NCBI GenBank assembly: GCA_036489885.1
Contig: DASXEW010000003.1
Location: 124,001-188,000, forward strand
Reading direction: 5' to 3'
Length of the DNA stretch: 64,000 nucleotides
Source: Candidatus Baltobacteraceae bacterium
GTDB lineage: Bacteria > Vulcanimicrobiota > Vulcanimicrobiia > Vulcanimicrobiales > Vulcanimicrobiaceae
A model generated the notes under the pieces. That model worked only from the letters and a program-made list of their open reading frames with translations, had not been told where the DNA came from and did no database searches. Below, piece by piece: positions 36,900-44,480 of this stretch. Numbering within the stretch: the first letter of the stretch is position 1; each line of letters begins with the position of its first letter. A program made the position numbers and the translations under genes.

Positions 36900-38399
36900 C
36901 TAGCCCGTGTACAAGAGGTACAACTTGCCGCCCAGCAGATCGAGGCTCGCAGCGAAGTGATCTAGCATGCCCGGCCCCATCAACCCGTCGGTTTCGGGCG
37001 AGTAGTTCTTCAATTGATCGATCGTGATCACGTCGAACGGCTTGAAATTGTAACGGCCAATGTCGACTTCTTGCATTCGATAGCCTTTTGCATCCGGCTC
37101 TTTTGCGCCGCCGTAAAGCGTCGGGTCTTGCGGGTTCGCGAGCTTGCTCGTGAATATCTCCGGATACCGCCGGACGAAGTATCCGAAGAGAATCATGTCC
37201 GCTCCCGCGCCGGTATCCAGCACAATGCGTTCAGCCGGAGCTCCGTTGATCTTCGCGGAGACTGTCGGTTGGTGATCGATCACGCGCACGCGAAGAATAT
37301 CTGAATCCGGAGTCATCACCGGAGCAACGAACTGATCCGAGGGGACAGCGGTCACGCGCCTCTTCGAGTGGTCAAACGTGACGGTCGCACTCCGAAAGAA
37401 ATCGTACCCAAGCGCTCCAACAGCTTGTGAAGCGATCTGCTGATCCGCACTTACGGGTCCGAGCGAAACGACGACGTTGTGCATCCTCAGCGCGCCTACG
37501 CGCATTTCAGGAATCGTTGCCTGGACGCCGGTGCGCCGTGCATTCGCAAGCAGCGTTTGCGTTGTGTTGATCAGACCGATTTGGCGCGCAACGTTGGCAT
37601 CGAGCGTTATTCCCTGCGACGACGTATCGAGCAAGAAGTTGAAAGTTCGGTCTCCGATCGTCACACGCACGGTAACATGCGGGGGATTGGTATCCGTGGG
37701 CAATGTGACCGCTCCGCTGCCCGCCGGAAACTCGATGAATTTCCGGCTCGGCGGCATCGCGAGATCGGCGTCGCTGATCGTGGTCGACGTAAACGTGATC
37801 ACGTTCGCGTCGATGTGCGCGCCGGTTGTCGCGTCGTCGGTCACCATGTGATGGGCGGTCGTATAGCCGCCGTCCGCGCGAAACTCATCGTAGACCGTCG
37901 TGATCGTTCCGGTTGGCGTTAGGTTCTCGACCCGCACGAGATGATAGTTGCTGGGGTCAAGATATCGGATCGTTCCATAACCGTGCACGTCCTGATCCGT
38001 AATACGCCATGCGGAAACGGGTTGGTTGACGCGCGTGACCGTTACTCGTCGCGGCTCGACACGCTCTTGGCTCGGTGTCGAATCGTGAACCGTCGTGATG
38101 CCGTTCGCGTCTTGATCCCATTCGCGCCCTTCGACACGGCCGGCTTGGTGCTGATACGCGCCCGTACCGTAGACGATACGATAGTCAAGCCCGCGATGAT
38201 ACTCGCGGCGCAGATAGGTGCCCTCGAGCGACGAGCTCGTTATGATCTCTTCGCGATACTGATCGGGGGGTTTCCCCTGCGCTTCGATCATCCGCTGCTG
38301 AAGCGATGCCGCATCCATCTGTTGAGCAGCGACCGGGTTCATCATCGACAACGTCATGCAGAGCAATAGAAATTTCGCGACTCTTGATGACGGTGCCAT
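36900..38399 (-). CDS. Secreted two-domain retropepsin-like aspartyl protease B
   Basis: A 499-residue protein with a signal peptide (about residues 1-25, ending VAAQQ), a ~180-residue beta-rich domain resembling LolA/MucB-type lipid-binding folds, and two retropepsin-like domains. Their aspartates are in FLLDTSSQGITLD (Asp258) and IVLDTGAGADMILF (Asp395), so one chain may form a complete pepsin-like site; the first is DTS instead of DTG. It is a paralogue of the gene just upstream (38402-39919). It lies between DUF5693 and csaB, suggesting processing of envelope proteins. Substrate unknown. Confidence 0.8.
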   Translation of the reverse strand: MAPSSRVAKFLLLCMTLSMMNPVAAQQMDAASLQQRMIEAQGKPPDQYREEIITSSSLEGTYLRREYHRGLDYRIVYGTGAYQHQAGRVEGREWDQDANGITTVHDSTPSQERVEPRRVTVTRVNQPVSAWRITDQDVHGYGTIRYLDPSNYHLVRVENLTPTGTITTVYDEFRADGGYTTAHHMVTDDATTGAHIDANVITFTSTTISDADLAMPPSRKFIEFPAGSGAVTLPTDTNPPHVTVRVTIGDRTFNFLLDTSSQGITLDANVARQIGLINTTQTLLANARRTGVQATIPEMRVGALRMHNVVVSLGPVSADQQIASQAVGALGYDFFRSATVTFDHSKRRVTAVPSDQFVAPVMTPDSDILRVRVIDHQPTVSAKINGAPAERIVLDTGAGADMILFGYFVRRYPEIFTSKLANPQDPTLYGGAKEPDAKGYRMQEVDIGRYNFKPFDVITIDQLKNYSPETDGLMGPGMLDHFAASLDLLGGKLYLLYTG

Positions 38400-38401
38400 G
38401 G

Positions 38402-39919
38402 CTACTCGCCTTCGTTGCGAACCAAATACATCTTTCCGGCGGCGTAGTCGAATCCGACCGTGAAATGCTTCAGGAACTCATATCCAACGAGAGCATCGAG
38501 GTTGAACTGGAATCGTCGCAACGATACGACTTGAAATGCGACAGCATTCGGAATGTTATACTTGCCGATACCGACTCGCATAAGCCTGACAGGTTTGCTC
38601 TCGAAAGGTCCACCGATGCCCGACATCGGCCCAGGCATGTTGCCTAAGAACGTCGTGACCTTCGGGGAGATTGCTTCCGGATATCGCGCGGTGAAATAAT
38701 CGAAAAGGATCAGGCTAGTTCCTCCGCCGGTGTCGACGACAACGTGCTCGGCGGATGCGCCGTTGATCGTCGCCGAGATCTCCGGAACGTGATCGCCTAG
38801 ACGGATCGGCAAGATGTCCGAATCCGGCGTCATGACCGGTGGCTGGTAGCTCCCCGCTGGAAATGCCGTAACGTGCCGGTGGGCGTAGTCGATCGTCAGT
38901 CCCACGCTTCGAAGGAAATCATAGCCGAGAAGCCCGACTGCTGTAGTTCTTTGGTTAGTGTACGGACCATAATCGAACGCAAAAGGGATCGTGTTCACGG
39001 CCACATTGTGCATCGTCAGGTCACCGACACGCATCTCGGGAATAATTGCCTGTCGAGTTTCGTACCTACCGGCGGTGACGGCTGAGTGGCTTGGCGAGGT
39101 TCTTAGGCCGAGCTCTTTCACCACCTGGCCATCGATGGCAATACCACTAGCGCCGCTGTCGAGAGCAAGGTCGAGTCCGCGGTCGCCGACCATTACCCGG
39201 ACGATGATCGTGTCATAAAGAAATGTCGTCGGCAGCTCTACCGACGCGCGATCCGACGGGAAGGAAACAAACGGTCTGCTCGGTGGTATCGCGAGATCTC
39301 CGTCAGTGACGGGACGAACATCAAACGCGACGACGTTGCCTTCGCTTTGTGTCTTACTTACCTGGTTGTCCGTCTTCCAGTGATATGGCTGTGTAAATCC
39401 GTTCACCGTTCGAAAGTCGTCGTAGTCACTCGTAATCGTTCCGTAGCGCGTCAGCGATTCGAGACGCACGACATGGAAGTTCACGGGATCGACGTAACGT
39501 ATGCGACCGAATCCCACCGGATTCAGCTGGGTTTCTTTCCACGCGTTGAGTGGCTGGGTTACGCGCGTAACCGTGACCTTGGTGGGCATCGGACGCTCGT
39601 TGCCGGCCGGCAGGTCGTGAATAGTCGTCAGGCCGTTCGCATCTTGATCCCAAATGTGCCCTTCGAATCGTCCGACTTCATCGTGGAAGAGCCGGTCATT
39701 GAAGATCACGCGGTAGTCGATGCCGCGGTGAAACTCAACCTGCGCTACGTCTCCAATCGTGGACGTCGTTCGGTCTTCTTCAAAATACGAATCGGGCGGT
39801 TTACCCTCGGCCATGATCATGTGCTGGCGGAGGGTCGTTTCATCCATCGTCTCTTGCGCGGTGACGGGCATCACCGGACATAGCAAAAGACAGGCGAGGA
39901 AAAATCGCAGCGTTTTCAC
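38402..39919 (-). CDS. Secreted two-domain retropepsin-like aspartyl protease A
   Basis: A 505-residue paralogue of the protein at 36900-38399, with the same order: signal peptide (1-21, ending VTAQE), LolA-like N-terminal domain with MIMAEGKPPDSYFEED, then two retropepsin domains with LALDSGASGIAID (Asp254) and VVVDTGGGTSLILF (Asp396). Both copies keep both aspartates. It overlaps the DUF5693 gene by 4 nt and is 2 nt from its paralogue, indicating tandem duplication within the operon. A periplasmic or surface location is expected. Confidence 0.8.
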   Translation of the reverse strand: MKTLRFFLACLLLCPVMPVTAQETMDETTLRQHMIMAEGKPPDSYFEEDRTTSTIGDVAQVEFHRGIDYRVIFNDRLFHDEVGRFEGHIWDQDANGLTTIHDLPAGNERPMPTKVTVTRVTQPLNAWKETQLNPVGFGRIRYVDPVNFHVVRLESLTRYGTITSDYDDFRTVNGFTQPYHWKTDNQVSKTQSEGNVVAFDVRPVTDGDLAIPPSRPFVSFPSDRASVELPTTFLYDTIIVRVMVGDRGLDLALDSGASGIAIDGQVVKELGLRTSPSHSAVTAGRYETRQAIIPEMRVGDLTMHNVAVNTIPFAFDYGPYTNQRTTAVGLLGYDFLRSVGLTIDYAHRHVTAFPAGSYQPPVMTPDSDILPIRLGDHVPEISATINGASAEHVVVDTGGGTSLILFDYFTARYPEAISPKVTTFLGNMPGPMSGIGGPFESKPVRLMRVGIGKYNIPNAVAFQVVSLRRFQFNLDALVGYEFLKHFTVGFDYAAGKMYLVRNEGE

Positions 39920-41907
39920 GCGGCTATTGTACTACGGCCCTCCTTGCGAAATAAACGATAGACGAAGATCGCAACCGCACCGATGATCGCGCCGAGAATT
40001 GCGCCGAGTATCACGCGGATGAACGAAACAGTCAAAGGTGTATGCAGATGCGAGAATGTGTCGAGCACGTCGGACAGCCCGACACCAACCGCCAGTGCGA
40101 AAAACCAACCCCACGCGCGACGATCGGCTGGGATAAGTGTCGACAGCAACATCAAAAACGGCCAACCGGCGACGAACTCTTTGAAGCGGGGACGCACCGA
40201 AAGCAGCGCTGTTAATTTCGAGCGAAGCAGCAGCTCGAGCGTGCTCGGCGTGACGTCGGGCTGATTGCCGCTGCGGATGATAACGAAAAAACCCGCGACC
40301 GCGAGGATCCCCAGAACGGCTAACTGGATGATCCGCACGGGCGAGTTGAGCGACTCGCGCACGTTCGTAAGGCGTCCGCCGAAGATCGGCGTCGTCCAGT
40401 ACAGGACGAGAATCGCAAGCGGCGGGACGACCAGCACGGTCTTCACGCCGAAGAAGCGATCGATCTCCTCCATCGTCAGGGGTGTGCTGAGCAAACCAAT
40501 GACGACGAGCGCTCCCGCAAGTGCGACTCCGATGGCGATCGCGAGCGCACGCGCCCCCGCGATGTACGGATTCCCACGACTGTCCCCACGGAATACCGGC
40601 GCAATCGCAATTGCCGCGGCAACCGGGAAGAGCAGTGCCGCAGCAAGCCCGTCGAGTTTGCGCACCGCCATATCGTGGTGCCCCGCGAAGCTGAGGGCAA
40701 CGACGATCACGTCGAGTGCGAAGAGCGCAAGGGCCAAACGCATGTCGGCAATCCCGAATGCTTCGAGCATCAAGAGAAAGACCGCGGGTACCGCGAGCGA
40801 GACGGCGATTACGACGATCGGATTGATGCGGAATGGCGGCACCGGCGTCGCGCGCCCGAGTGGGAAACCGCGTGAACGCAAACCCGTCGCAATCCCGCGA
40901 ACGATCGCAACGTTGGTCGCTTCGATCGAGCGCTTCTCCCACAGATGCGCGTACGGACGCAGGTAGACGACGCGAATGTTGCGCTCGCGCACGCCGAGGA
41001 TATATCGCGCGATCTCGGTTTGCGGGCTTAACTTGTCGAGCTCGGTCTTAGAGATCGCTTGCACGCGCGTCACGCGCCCGGAGAGGAGCGTGCCGAGGGC
41101 TTCCGTTCCGCGTTGATCCTGCGCTTTGTCGTACCATTCGATCGCGCCGAATGGAAGCTGCGAACGCTTAAAAGCGTCGGCCGTATCGTGCAAGTGATTG
41201 GGGTACCCGACGACTTCGTTTGCGAGTCCCATGAAAATGACGGTTCCGAGCTTTGCGCCACGGTTGAACGAGTCGAAGAGCGCGTTGATTTGCGGCGCGC
41301 CGTAACGCTCGTCGTTCTGCACGCGCGGATCGACGAGAAGATGCAGTTTGCGCGCCAGCGCAAATTGATCTTCCGGAATGCCGAGCCCCATGCCGTTGAA
41401 GAAATCCGATTGCGTGCGGATCGCGATGACGTAGGGATTCGTACGACTCAAGATGCGAATAGCCGGCGCGCCAAAACGAATCGGCAAATCACGTATATAG
41501 CGGCGGTATGTCGCGTCCTTAAAGACGACGAGGTACTCAAAATTCGGGTCGATTTTGCCCGTGCGAATAAGCTTGGCAAGGGTTGGGTTTGCGAGCGGCG
41601 TCACACGAGCTTGATTGATCAGAGCTGCGCCGGTGAAAGCAGCGGCATTGGGCGTGATGGTCCCGACCGTGCCTCCCAGCTCCTCGCCGATCGCAATCGA
41701 CGTGAGGCCGGCGCGTCGCAGCTCTATTAGGAACTGCTCTTCGTTATATCCGTACGAGCGCGCGAGCGCATCGAAATCGGTCCAATCCATGCTGATCTCG
41801 ACATGCTTGCTCTGCCGCTCTTTGGAATAGCGGATCGCCGTCACATACAGGCTCGCGAGGAGCGCTAGACCCAGCACGGCGACGAGGGCCTGGCGATAAC
41901 GACTCAC
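39916..41907 (-). CDS. DUF5693 multi-pass membrane protein (GTG start)
   Basis: A ~663-residue protein with an N-terminal membrane helix (about 8-24), a ~380-residue extracytoplasmic domain (starting RYSKERQSKHVEISMDWTDFDALARSYGYNEEQFLIELR) and about nine C-terminal transmembrane helices ending IFVYRLFRKEG. DUF5693 genes are known as csaB neighbours in Firmicutes, which supports a role in making or exporting the pyruvylated wall polymer. GTG 41907 is chosen because AAGGAGG lies 6 nt upstream; the longer frame to 42033 runs into the leader RNA. First gene of the csaB/ileS operon. Confidence 0.85.
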   Translation of the reverse strand: MSRYRQALVAVLGLALLASLYVTAIRYSKERQSKHVEISMDWTDFDALARSYGYNEEQFLIELRRAGLTSIAIGEELGGTVGTITPNAAAFTGAALINQARVTPLANPTLAKLIRTGKIDPNFEYLVVFKDATYRRYIRDLPIRFGAPAIRILSRTNPYVIAIRTQSDFFNGMGLGIPEDQFALARKLHLLVDPRVQNDERYGAPQINALFDSFNRGAKLGTVIFMGLANEVVGYPNHLHDTADAFKRSQLPFGAIEWYDKAQDQRGTEALGTLLSGRVTRVQAISKTELDKLSPQTEIARYILGVRERNIRVVYLRPYAHLWEKRSIEATNVAIVRGIATGLRSRGFPLGRATPVPPFRINPIVVIAVSLAVPAVFLLMLEAFGIADMRLALALFALDVIVVALSFAGHHDMAVRKLDGLAAALLFPVAAAIAIAPVFRGDSRGNPYIAGARALAIAIGVALAGALVVIGLLSTPLTMEEIDRFFGVKTVLVVPPLAILVLYWTTPIFGGRLTNVRESLNSPVRIIQLAVLGILAVAGFFVIIRSGNQPDVTPSTLELLLRSKLTALLSVRPRFKEFVAGWPFLMLLSTLIPADRRAWGWFFALAVGVGLSDVLDTFSHLHTPLTVSFIRVILGAILGAIIGAVAIFVYRLFRKEGRSTIAA

Positions 41908-41953
41908 GGGCACCCTCCTTCGCGGCTTCCCGAAGAAAGCTTCGCGAGAGCCC

Positions 41954-41983
41954 TGTGGATACAAGACCCTAAACTGTGGACAA
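41954..41983 (-). promoter_or_regulatory. Pair of DnaA-box-like sites
   Basis: TGTGGATAC (41954-41962) and TGTGGACAA (41975-41983) are, on the minus strand, GTATCCACA and TTGTCCACA. Each is within one base of TTATCCACA, and the second equals the actinobacterial DnaA-box form. They are 21 bp apart, two helical turns, between the leader terminator and the DUF5693 start. Confidence 0.4.
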
Positions 41984-42012
41984 AACAGAAAAGCCCGCTG
42001 TTGCAGCGGGCT
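41981..42012 (-). terminator. Rho-independent terminator ahead of the DUF5693 operon
   Basis: On the minus strand AGCCCGCTG (42012-42004) pairs with CAGCGGGCT (42000-41992) around a CAA loop, followed by TTTCTGTTTTG. It ends 74 nt before the DUF5693 GTG. It therefore either finishes a small RNA or works as an attenuator for the operon. Confidence 0.8.
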
Positions 42013-42152
42013 CTCACTGCCGTCGCGTAGCACATTGCTGCGCTACCGGGTGTGGGCGACGTCTTCACGTTTCGTTAACCAGCACGCCCACGGTTGCTGG
42101 GACTGCCGAGATTCTAGCTTGCTAAGGTGCTCCCTCGCTAGGGGTTAACCCA
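42013..42152 (-). ncRNA. Structured leader RNA or small RNA with H-type pseudoknot
   Basis: Between the quinone reductase stop and the DUF5693 gene the minus strand folds by perfect complementarity. CCAGCA (42100-42095) pairs with TGCTGG (42084-42079). The loop element GTGGGCG (42091-42085) pairs with downstream CGCCCAC (42058-42052), an H-type pseudoknot with a 20-nt A-rich third loop. GTAGCGCA-GCAA-TGTGCTAC (42046-42027) is an 8-bp hairpin with a GNRA tetraloop. CTAGC/GCTAG (42141-42114) forms a first hairpin, and a terminator follows. No known riboswitch, T-box, SRP or tmRNA motif was recognised; 6S RNA remains possible. Confidence 0.5.
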
Positions 42153-42173
42153 AGATTTACGGCGAGACGTGAC

Positions 42174-43145
42174 CTAGGTCTCTAAGACCACGTTGCCGAT
42201 TAGTTCGCCGCGTTCTACGATTTCGTGCGCTTCGGCGATTTCTTTGAGCGGCATGCGGCGCGCAATTGTGTGAATCAGTCGATTGCCTTCCAGCAATTCG
42301 TTAATCTCAGCAATCCCCGAGACGCGATCCTCCTGAGGAATCTCATATATGAGAAAGAGCCGCAGATCGGTCGTGTTCTGCATCATCCAGCTGCTGGGAA
42401 TCGTGCTTTCACCGCTCGACATTCCGTAGACGGCAATCGCAGCATGTGACGCAAGAATCGACGGATAGAGTTTTGCGTCGTTGTTGAGGTCCATTTCGAT
42501 CACGGCACCAACACCTTTGCCGCCGGTGAGCGCCTTGATGCGTGCACCGACGTCCTCGCTGCGGTAGTTCACGATTTCATCCGCGCCGGCGGCGCGCGCA
42601 TGCGCCGCTTTTACATCGCCGCTAACCGTCGTGATCACATGCGCGCCTCGCATCTTGGCAAATTGAATCGCGTAGTGCGCGACCGATCCCGCGCCGCCGA
42701 CGACGAGCACGTTCGTTCCGCGCTCGACGCGCGCGAGCCGAATCGCCGCAAGCGCAGTGAACACCGGAATTCCAAGACATGCGCCGGCGTCATACGTCGC
42801 GGCGTCCGGAAGTCGCGGAGCCTGCGCGCTCGGGACGACGATGTACTCCGCGGCTGTGCCGAAGGCGCGCTTCCATTGTCCGTTCCAAATCCAGACGCGC
42901 TCGCCGATTGGGCGATCGACGCCGGCTCCAAGCTTCTCGATCTCGCCGGCGCCGTCGCTGTGCGGGATGACGAGCGGTGCCACCATGGGGCGCGATCCGC
43001 CGCGCGCCTTCCAATCCGATGGATTGACGCCCGAGGTGCGGAGGCGTACGCGCACTTCGCCGGGTCCGGGTTCGGGAGTTGCGACCTCGCCGAGCTGAAA
43101 GACCTCACGGGCTGGGCCGTTCTTAGTATAGAAGGCTGCAAACAT
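42174..43145 (-). CDS. NADPH:quinone reductase-type MDR oxidoreductase
   Basis: A 323-residue medium-chain dehydrogenase/reductase without catalytic zinc. The GroES-like N-terminus includes PGPGEVRVRLRTSGVNPSDWKARGG; the nucleotide-binding domain has NVLVVGGAGSVAHYAIQFAKMRGAHVITT, matching the AxxGxVG motif of quinone oxidoreductases. It should reduce quinones or enones with NADPH. Its ATG is only 12 bp from the divergent ATG of the NHL gene, so their promoters must overlap the opposite gene. Its physiological substrate is unknown. Confidence 0.88.
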   Translation of the reverse strand: MFAAFYTKNGPAREVFQLGEVATPEPGPGEVRVRLRTSGVNPSDWKARGGSRPMVAPLVIPHSDGAGEIEKLGAGVDRPIGERVWIWNGQWKRAFGTAAEYIVVPSAQAPRLPDAATYDAGACLGIPVFTALAAIRLARVERGTNVLVVGGAGSVAHYAIQFAKMRGAHVITTVSGDVKAAHARAAGADEIVNYRSEDVGARIKALTGGKGVGAVIEMDLNNDAKLYPSILASHAAIAVYGMSSGESTIPSSWMMQNTTDLRLFLIYEIPQEDRVSGIAEINELLEGNRLIHTIARRMPLKEIAEAHEIVERGELIGNVVLET

Positions 43146-43157
43146 GAGGAGGGGTTT

Positions 43158-44285
43158 ATGACATCAAGGCGTTCGTTCATGTTTGGAGCCGCCGCAATGG
43201 GCTGCTGCGGCCACCTTGTCGCTGCGGGGCAGGCTGCGCTCGCGCAGAGCGCTCCCATGCCGCTCTTGCGCAAAGTGCCGACGATTCGTTACGAATCGGT
43301 TCCGAATTTGTTGACGTTACCCGACGATTTGTATTTGGGCGAATGCCCTGGCGTCGCGCTGAACTCCAAAGGACACATCTTCGTCTTCTCACGTGGAAAC
43401 TCGACGGGACCAGCCTATGCCGCGACCGCTTCGCAGCTGCTGGAATTCGGATCGGACGGAAAATTCATCCGCGAGATCGGCCATAACTTATATGCGTGGT
43501 CATTCGCCCACACCGTAAAAGTCGATCGCTACGACAATATTTGGTGCACGGATAAAGGCTCCGACATGGTGATCAAGTTCAAACCCGACGGACGCGTCGA
43601 CATGGTGTTCGGACGCAAGTTGGAAGCCTCGGACGAAGGCACCGGTCCGCTCAAGCATCCGAATCCGCCCTTGCCGGCCGAGAACGGACGCTTTCGCCAA
43701 GTTACCGACGTTGCATGGGATTCCGACGACAACGCATACATCAGCGACGGCTACATCAACTCGCGCGTTGCGAAGGTCGACAAGAACGGGAAGTGGCTCG
43801 CGTCGTGGGGCACGCCGGGAACCGGGCCAAGCCAATTCAGCACACCGCATAGCATCGCCGTCGATGCGCAGAATCGCGTCTACGTCGCCGATCGCGCCAA
43901 CCGGCGCATTCAAGTCTTCAATACGAAGGGCGAGTTCATTCGGCAAATCCATATCGACGTTGCGTACGACCCGAACACGTACGTCGCGATCGGCGACCGC
44001 CCGGCGGGCAAAGGGCTCGAGACCGGGACGTTCTCGCCCGGCGCGCCGTGGACGGTCGCGATCTCGCCGGGACCAAAGCAGTATCTCTTCGCTTCAGATT
44101 CATATCCGGGGCGGATCTACAAGATGACCCTCGACGGCGAGGTGATCGGCGTCTTAGGCGAGTCCGGAAAGCGGCTCGGACAGTTCGGCTGGATTCACGA
44201 GATGGTAGCGGCGTCGGAGCACGAGCTTTACGTCTCCGAGATCCTGAACTGGCGCGTGCAAAAACTCGTCCTGCATCCGTCGTAA
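43158..44285 (+). CDS. Tat-exported NHL-repeat beta-propeller protein
   Basis: A 375-residue protein with a twin-arginine signal (TSRRSFMFGAAAMGCCGHLVAAGQAALAQ; cleavage near residue 30) and NHL/peptidylamidoglycolate-lyase-like repeats: GVALNSKGHIFVFSRG, VKVDRYDNIWCTDKGSDMVIKFKPDG, VAWDSDDNAYISDGYINSRVAKVDKNG, PHSIAVDAQNRVYVADRANRRIQVF. It is folded before export and should act outside the cytoplasm, possibly as a lyase or binding scaffold. ATG 43158 has a strong GAGGAGGGG site; longer readings run antisense through the quinone reductase. A perfect -35 for hom begins 5 nt after its stop. Confidence 0.85.
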   Translation: MTSRRSFMFGAAAMGCCGHLVAAGQAALAQSAPMPLLRKVPTIRYESVPNLLTLPDDLYLGECPGVALNSKGHIFVFSRGNSTGPAYAATASQLLEFGSDGKFIREIGHNLYAWSFAHTVKVDRYDNIWCTDKGSDMVIKFKPDGRVDMVFGRKLEASDEGTGPLKHPNPPLPAENGRFRQVTDVAWDSDDNAYISDGYINSRVAKVDKNGKWLASWGTPGTGPSQFSTPHSIAVDAQNRVYVADRANRRIQVFNTKGEFIRQIHIDVAYDPNTYVAIGDRPAGKGLETGTFSPGAPWTVAISPGPKQYLFASDSYPGRIYKMTLDGEVIGVLGESGKRLGQFGWIHEMVAASEHELYVSEILNWRVQKLVLHPS

Positions 44286-44289
44286 AGGT

Positions 44290-44318
44290 TTGACAGAGCA
44301 GCACGCCTGTGCTAAAAC
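44290..44318 (+). promoter_or_regulatory. Sigma-70-type promoter of the hom attenuator
   Basis: TTGACA (44290-44295) is a perfect -35, followed by a 17-bp spacer and TAAAAC (44313-44318) as a 4/6 -10. Transcription should begin near 44325, placing the leader-peptide ATG at or within 2 nt of the 5' end, so the leader ORF would be leaderless. Confidence 0.7.
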
Positions 44319-44326
44319 CCTTACTC

Positions 44327-44410
44327 ATGACCCTCTCCATGTCGATGGCGATTACGATGTCGATGATTACGACTTGTCTGCGAGACGAGGCGGCATTCAG
44401 CGTACGCTGA
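44327..44410 (+). CDS. Leader peptide rich in Met, Thr and Ile codons (hom attenuator)
   Basis: A 27-codon ORF starting MTLSMSMAITMSMITT. Within its first 16 codons are five Met, four Thr and two Ile codons. Met, Thr and Ile are the amino acids derived from homoserine, whose dehydrogenase gene follows. This matches the logic of thrL-type leader peptides: ribosome stalling at the control codons when the charged tRNAs are scarce. The last 10 codons run over the antiterminator arm. No ribosome site precedes the ATG; translation is probably leaderless. Confidence 0.8.
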   Translation: MTLSMSMAITMSMITTCLRDEAAFSVR

Positions 44411-44441
44411 GATCGGGAGAGACCGAAAAATTGCCGCCTCG
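44386..44441 (+). promoter_or_regulatory. Antiterminator of the hom attenuator
   Basis: CGAGGCGGCA (44386-44395), inside the leader-peptide ORF, is exactly complementary over 10 nt to TGCCGCCTCG (44432-44441), which contains most of the 5' arm of the terminator. A ribosome stalled on the Met/Thr/Ile codons (44327-44374) leaves the first arm free, so this stem forms and read-through occurs. A ribosome reaching the stop at 44410 would mask it. No separate protector (1:2) stem was found. Confidence 0.78.
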
Positions 44442-44466
44442 CCTCTGTGCGAGGCGGTTTTGTTTT
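44434..44466 (+). terminator. Rho-independent terminator of the hom attenuator
   Basis: CCGCCTCGC (44434-44442) and GCGAGGCGG (44449-44457) form a perfect 9-bp stem with a CTCTGT loop, followed by TTTTGTTTT. It stands 15 nt before the hom ATG and shares its 5' arm with the antiterminator. Confidence 0.9.
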
Positions 44467-44480
44467 ATGGGGTTGACGTG

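Noticed and set aside
36704-36900. Read-through fusion of the aspartyl protease with csaB via the in-frame TAG at 36900-36902
   Set aside because: The two share a frame, but CTG 36890 yields the exact CsaB N-terminus, and the protease ends naturally; a fusion is not needed.
39932-40942. 336-residue minus-strand ORF within the DUF5693 gene
   Set aside because: Out-of-frame shadow with Arg/His-rich composition; the DUF5693 frame has coherent membrane helices.
41954-42152. Chromosome origin (DnaA boxes plus structured DNA)
   Set aside because: Only two imperfect boxes, no dnaA, dnaN or AT-rich unwinding element nearby; the structure is better explained as RNA with a terminator.
42013-42152. 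T-box leader for the ileS-containing operon, or preQ1-type riboswitch
   Set aside because: No T-box sequence (GGTGGNACCGCG-like) is present, ileS is the sixth gene, and the pseudoknot does not match preQ1 motifs; tgt is 16 kb away.
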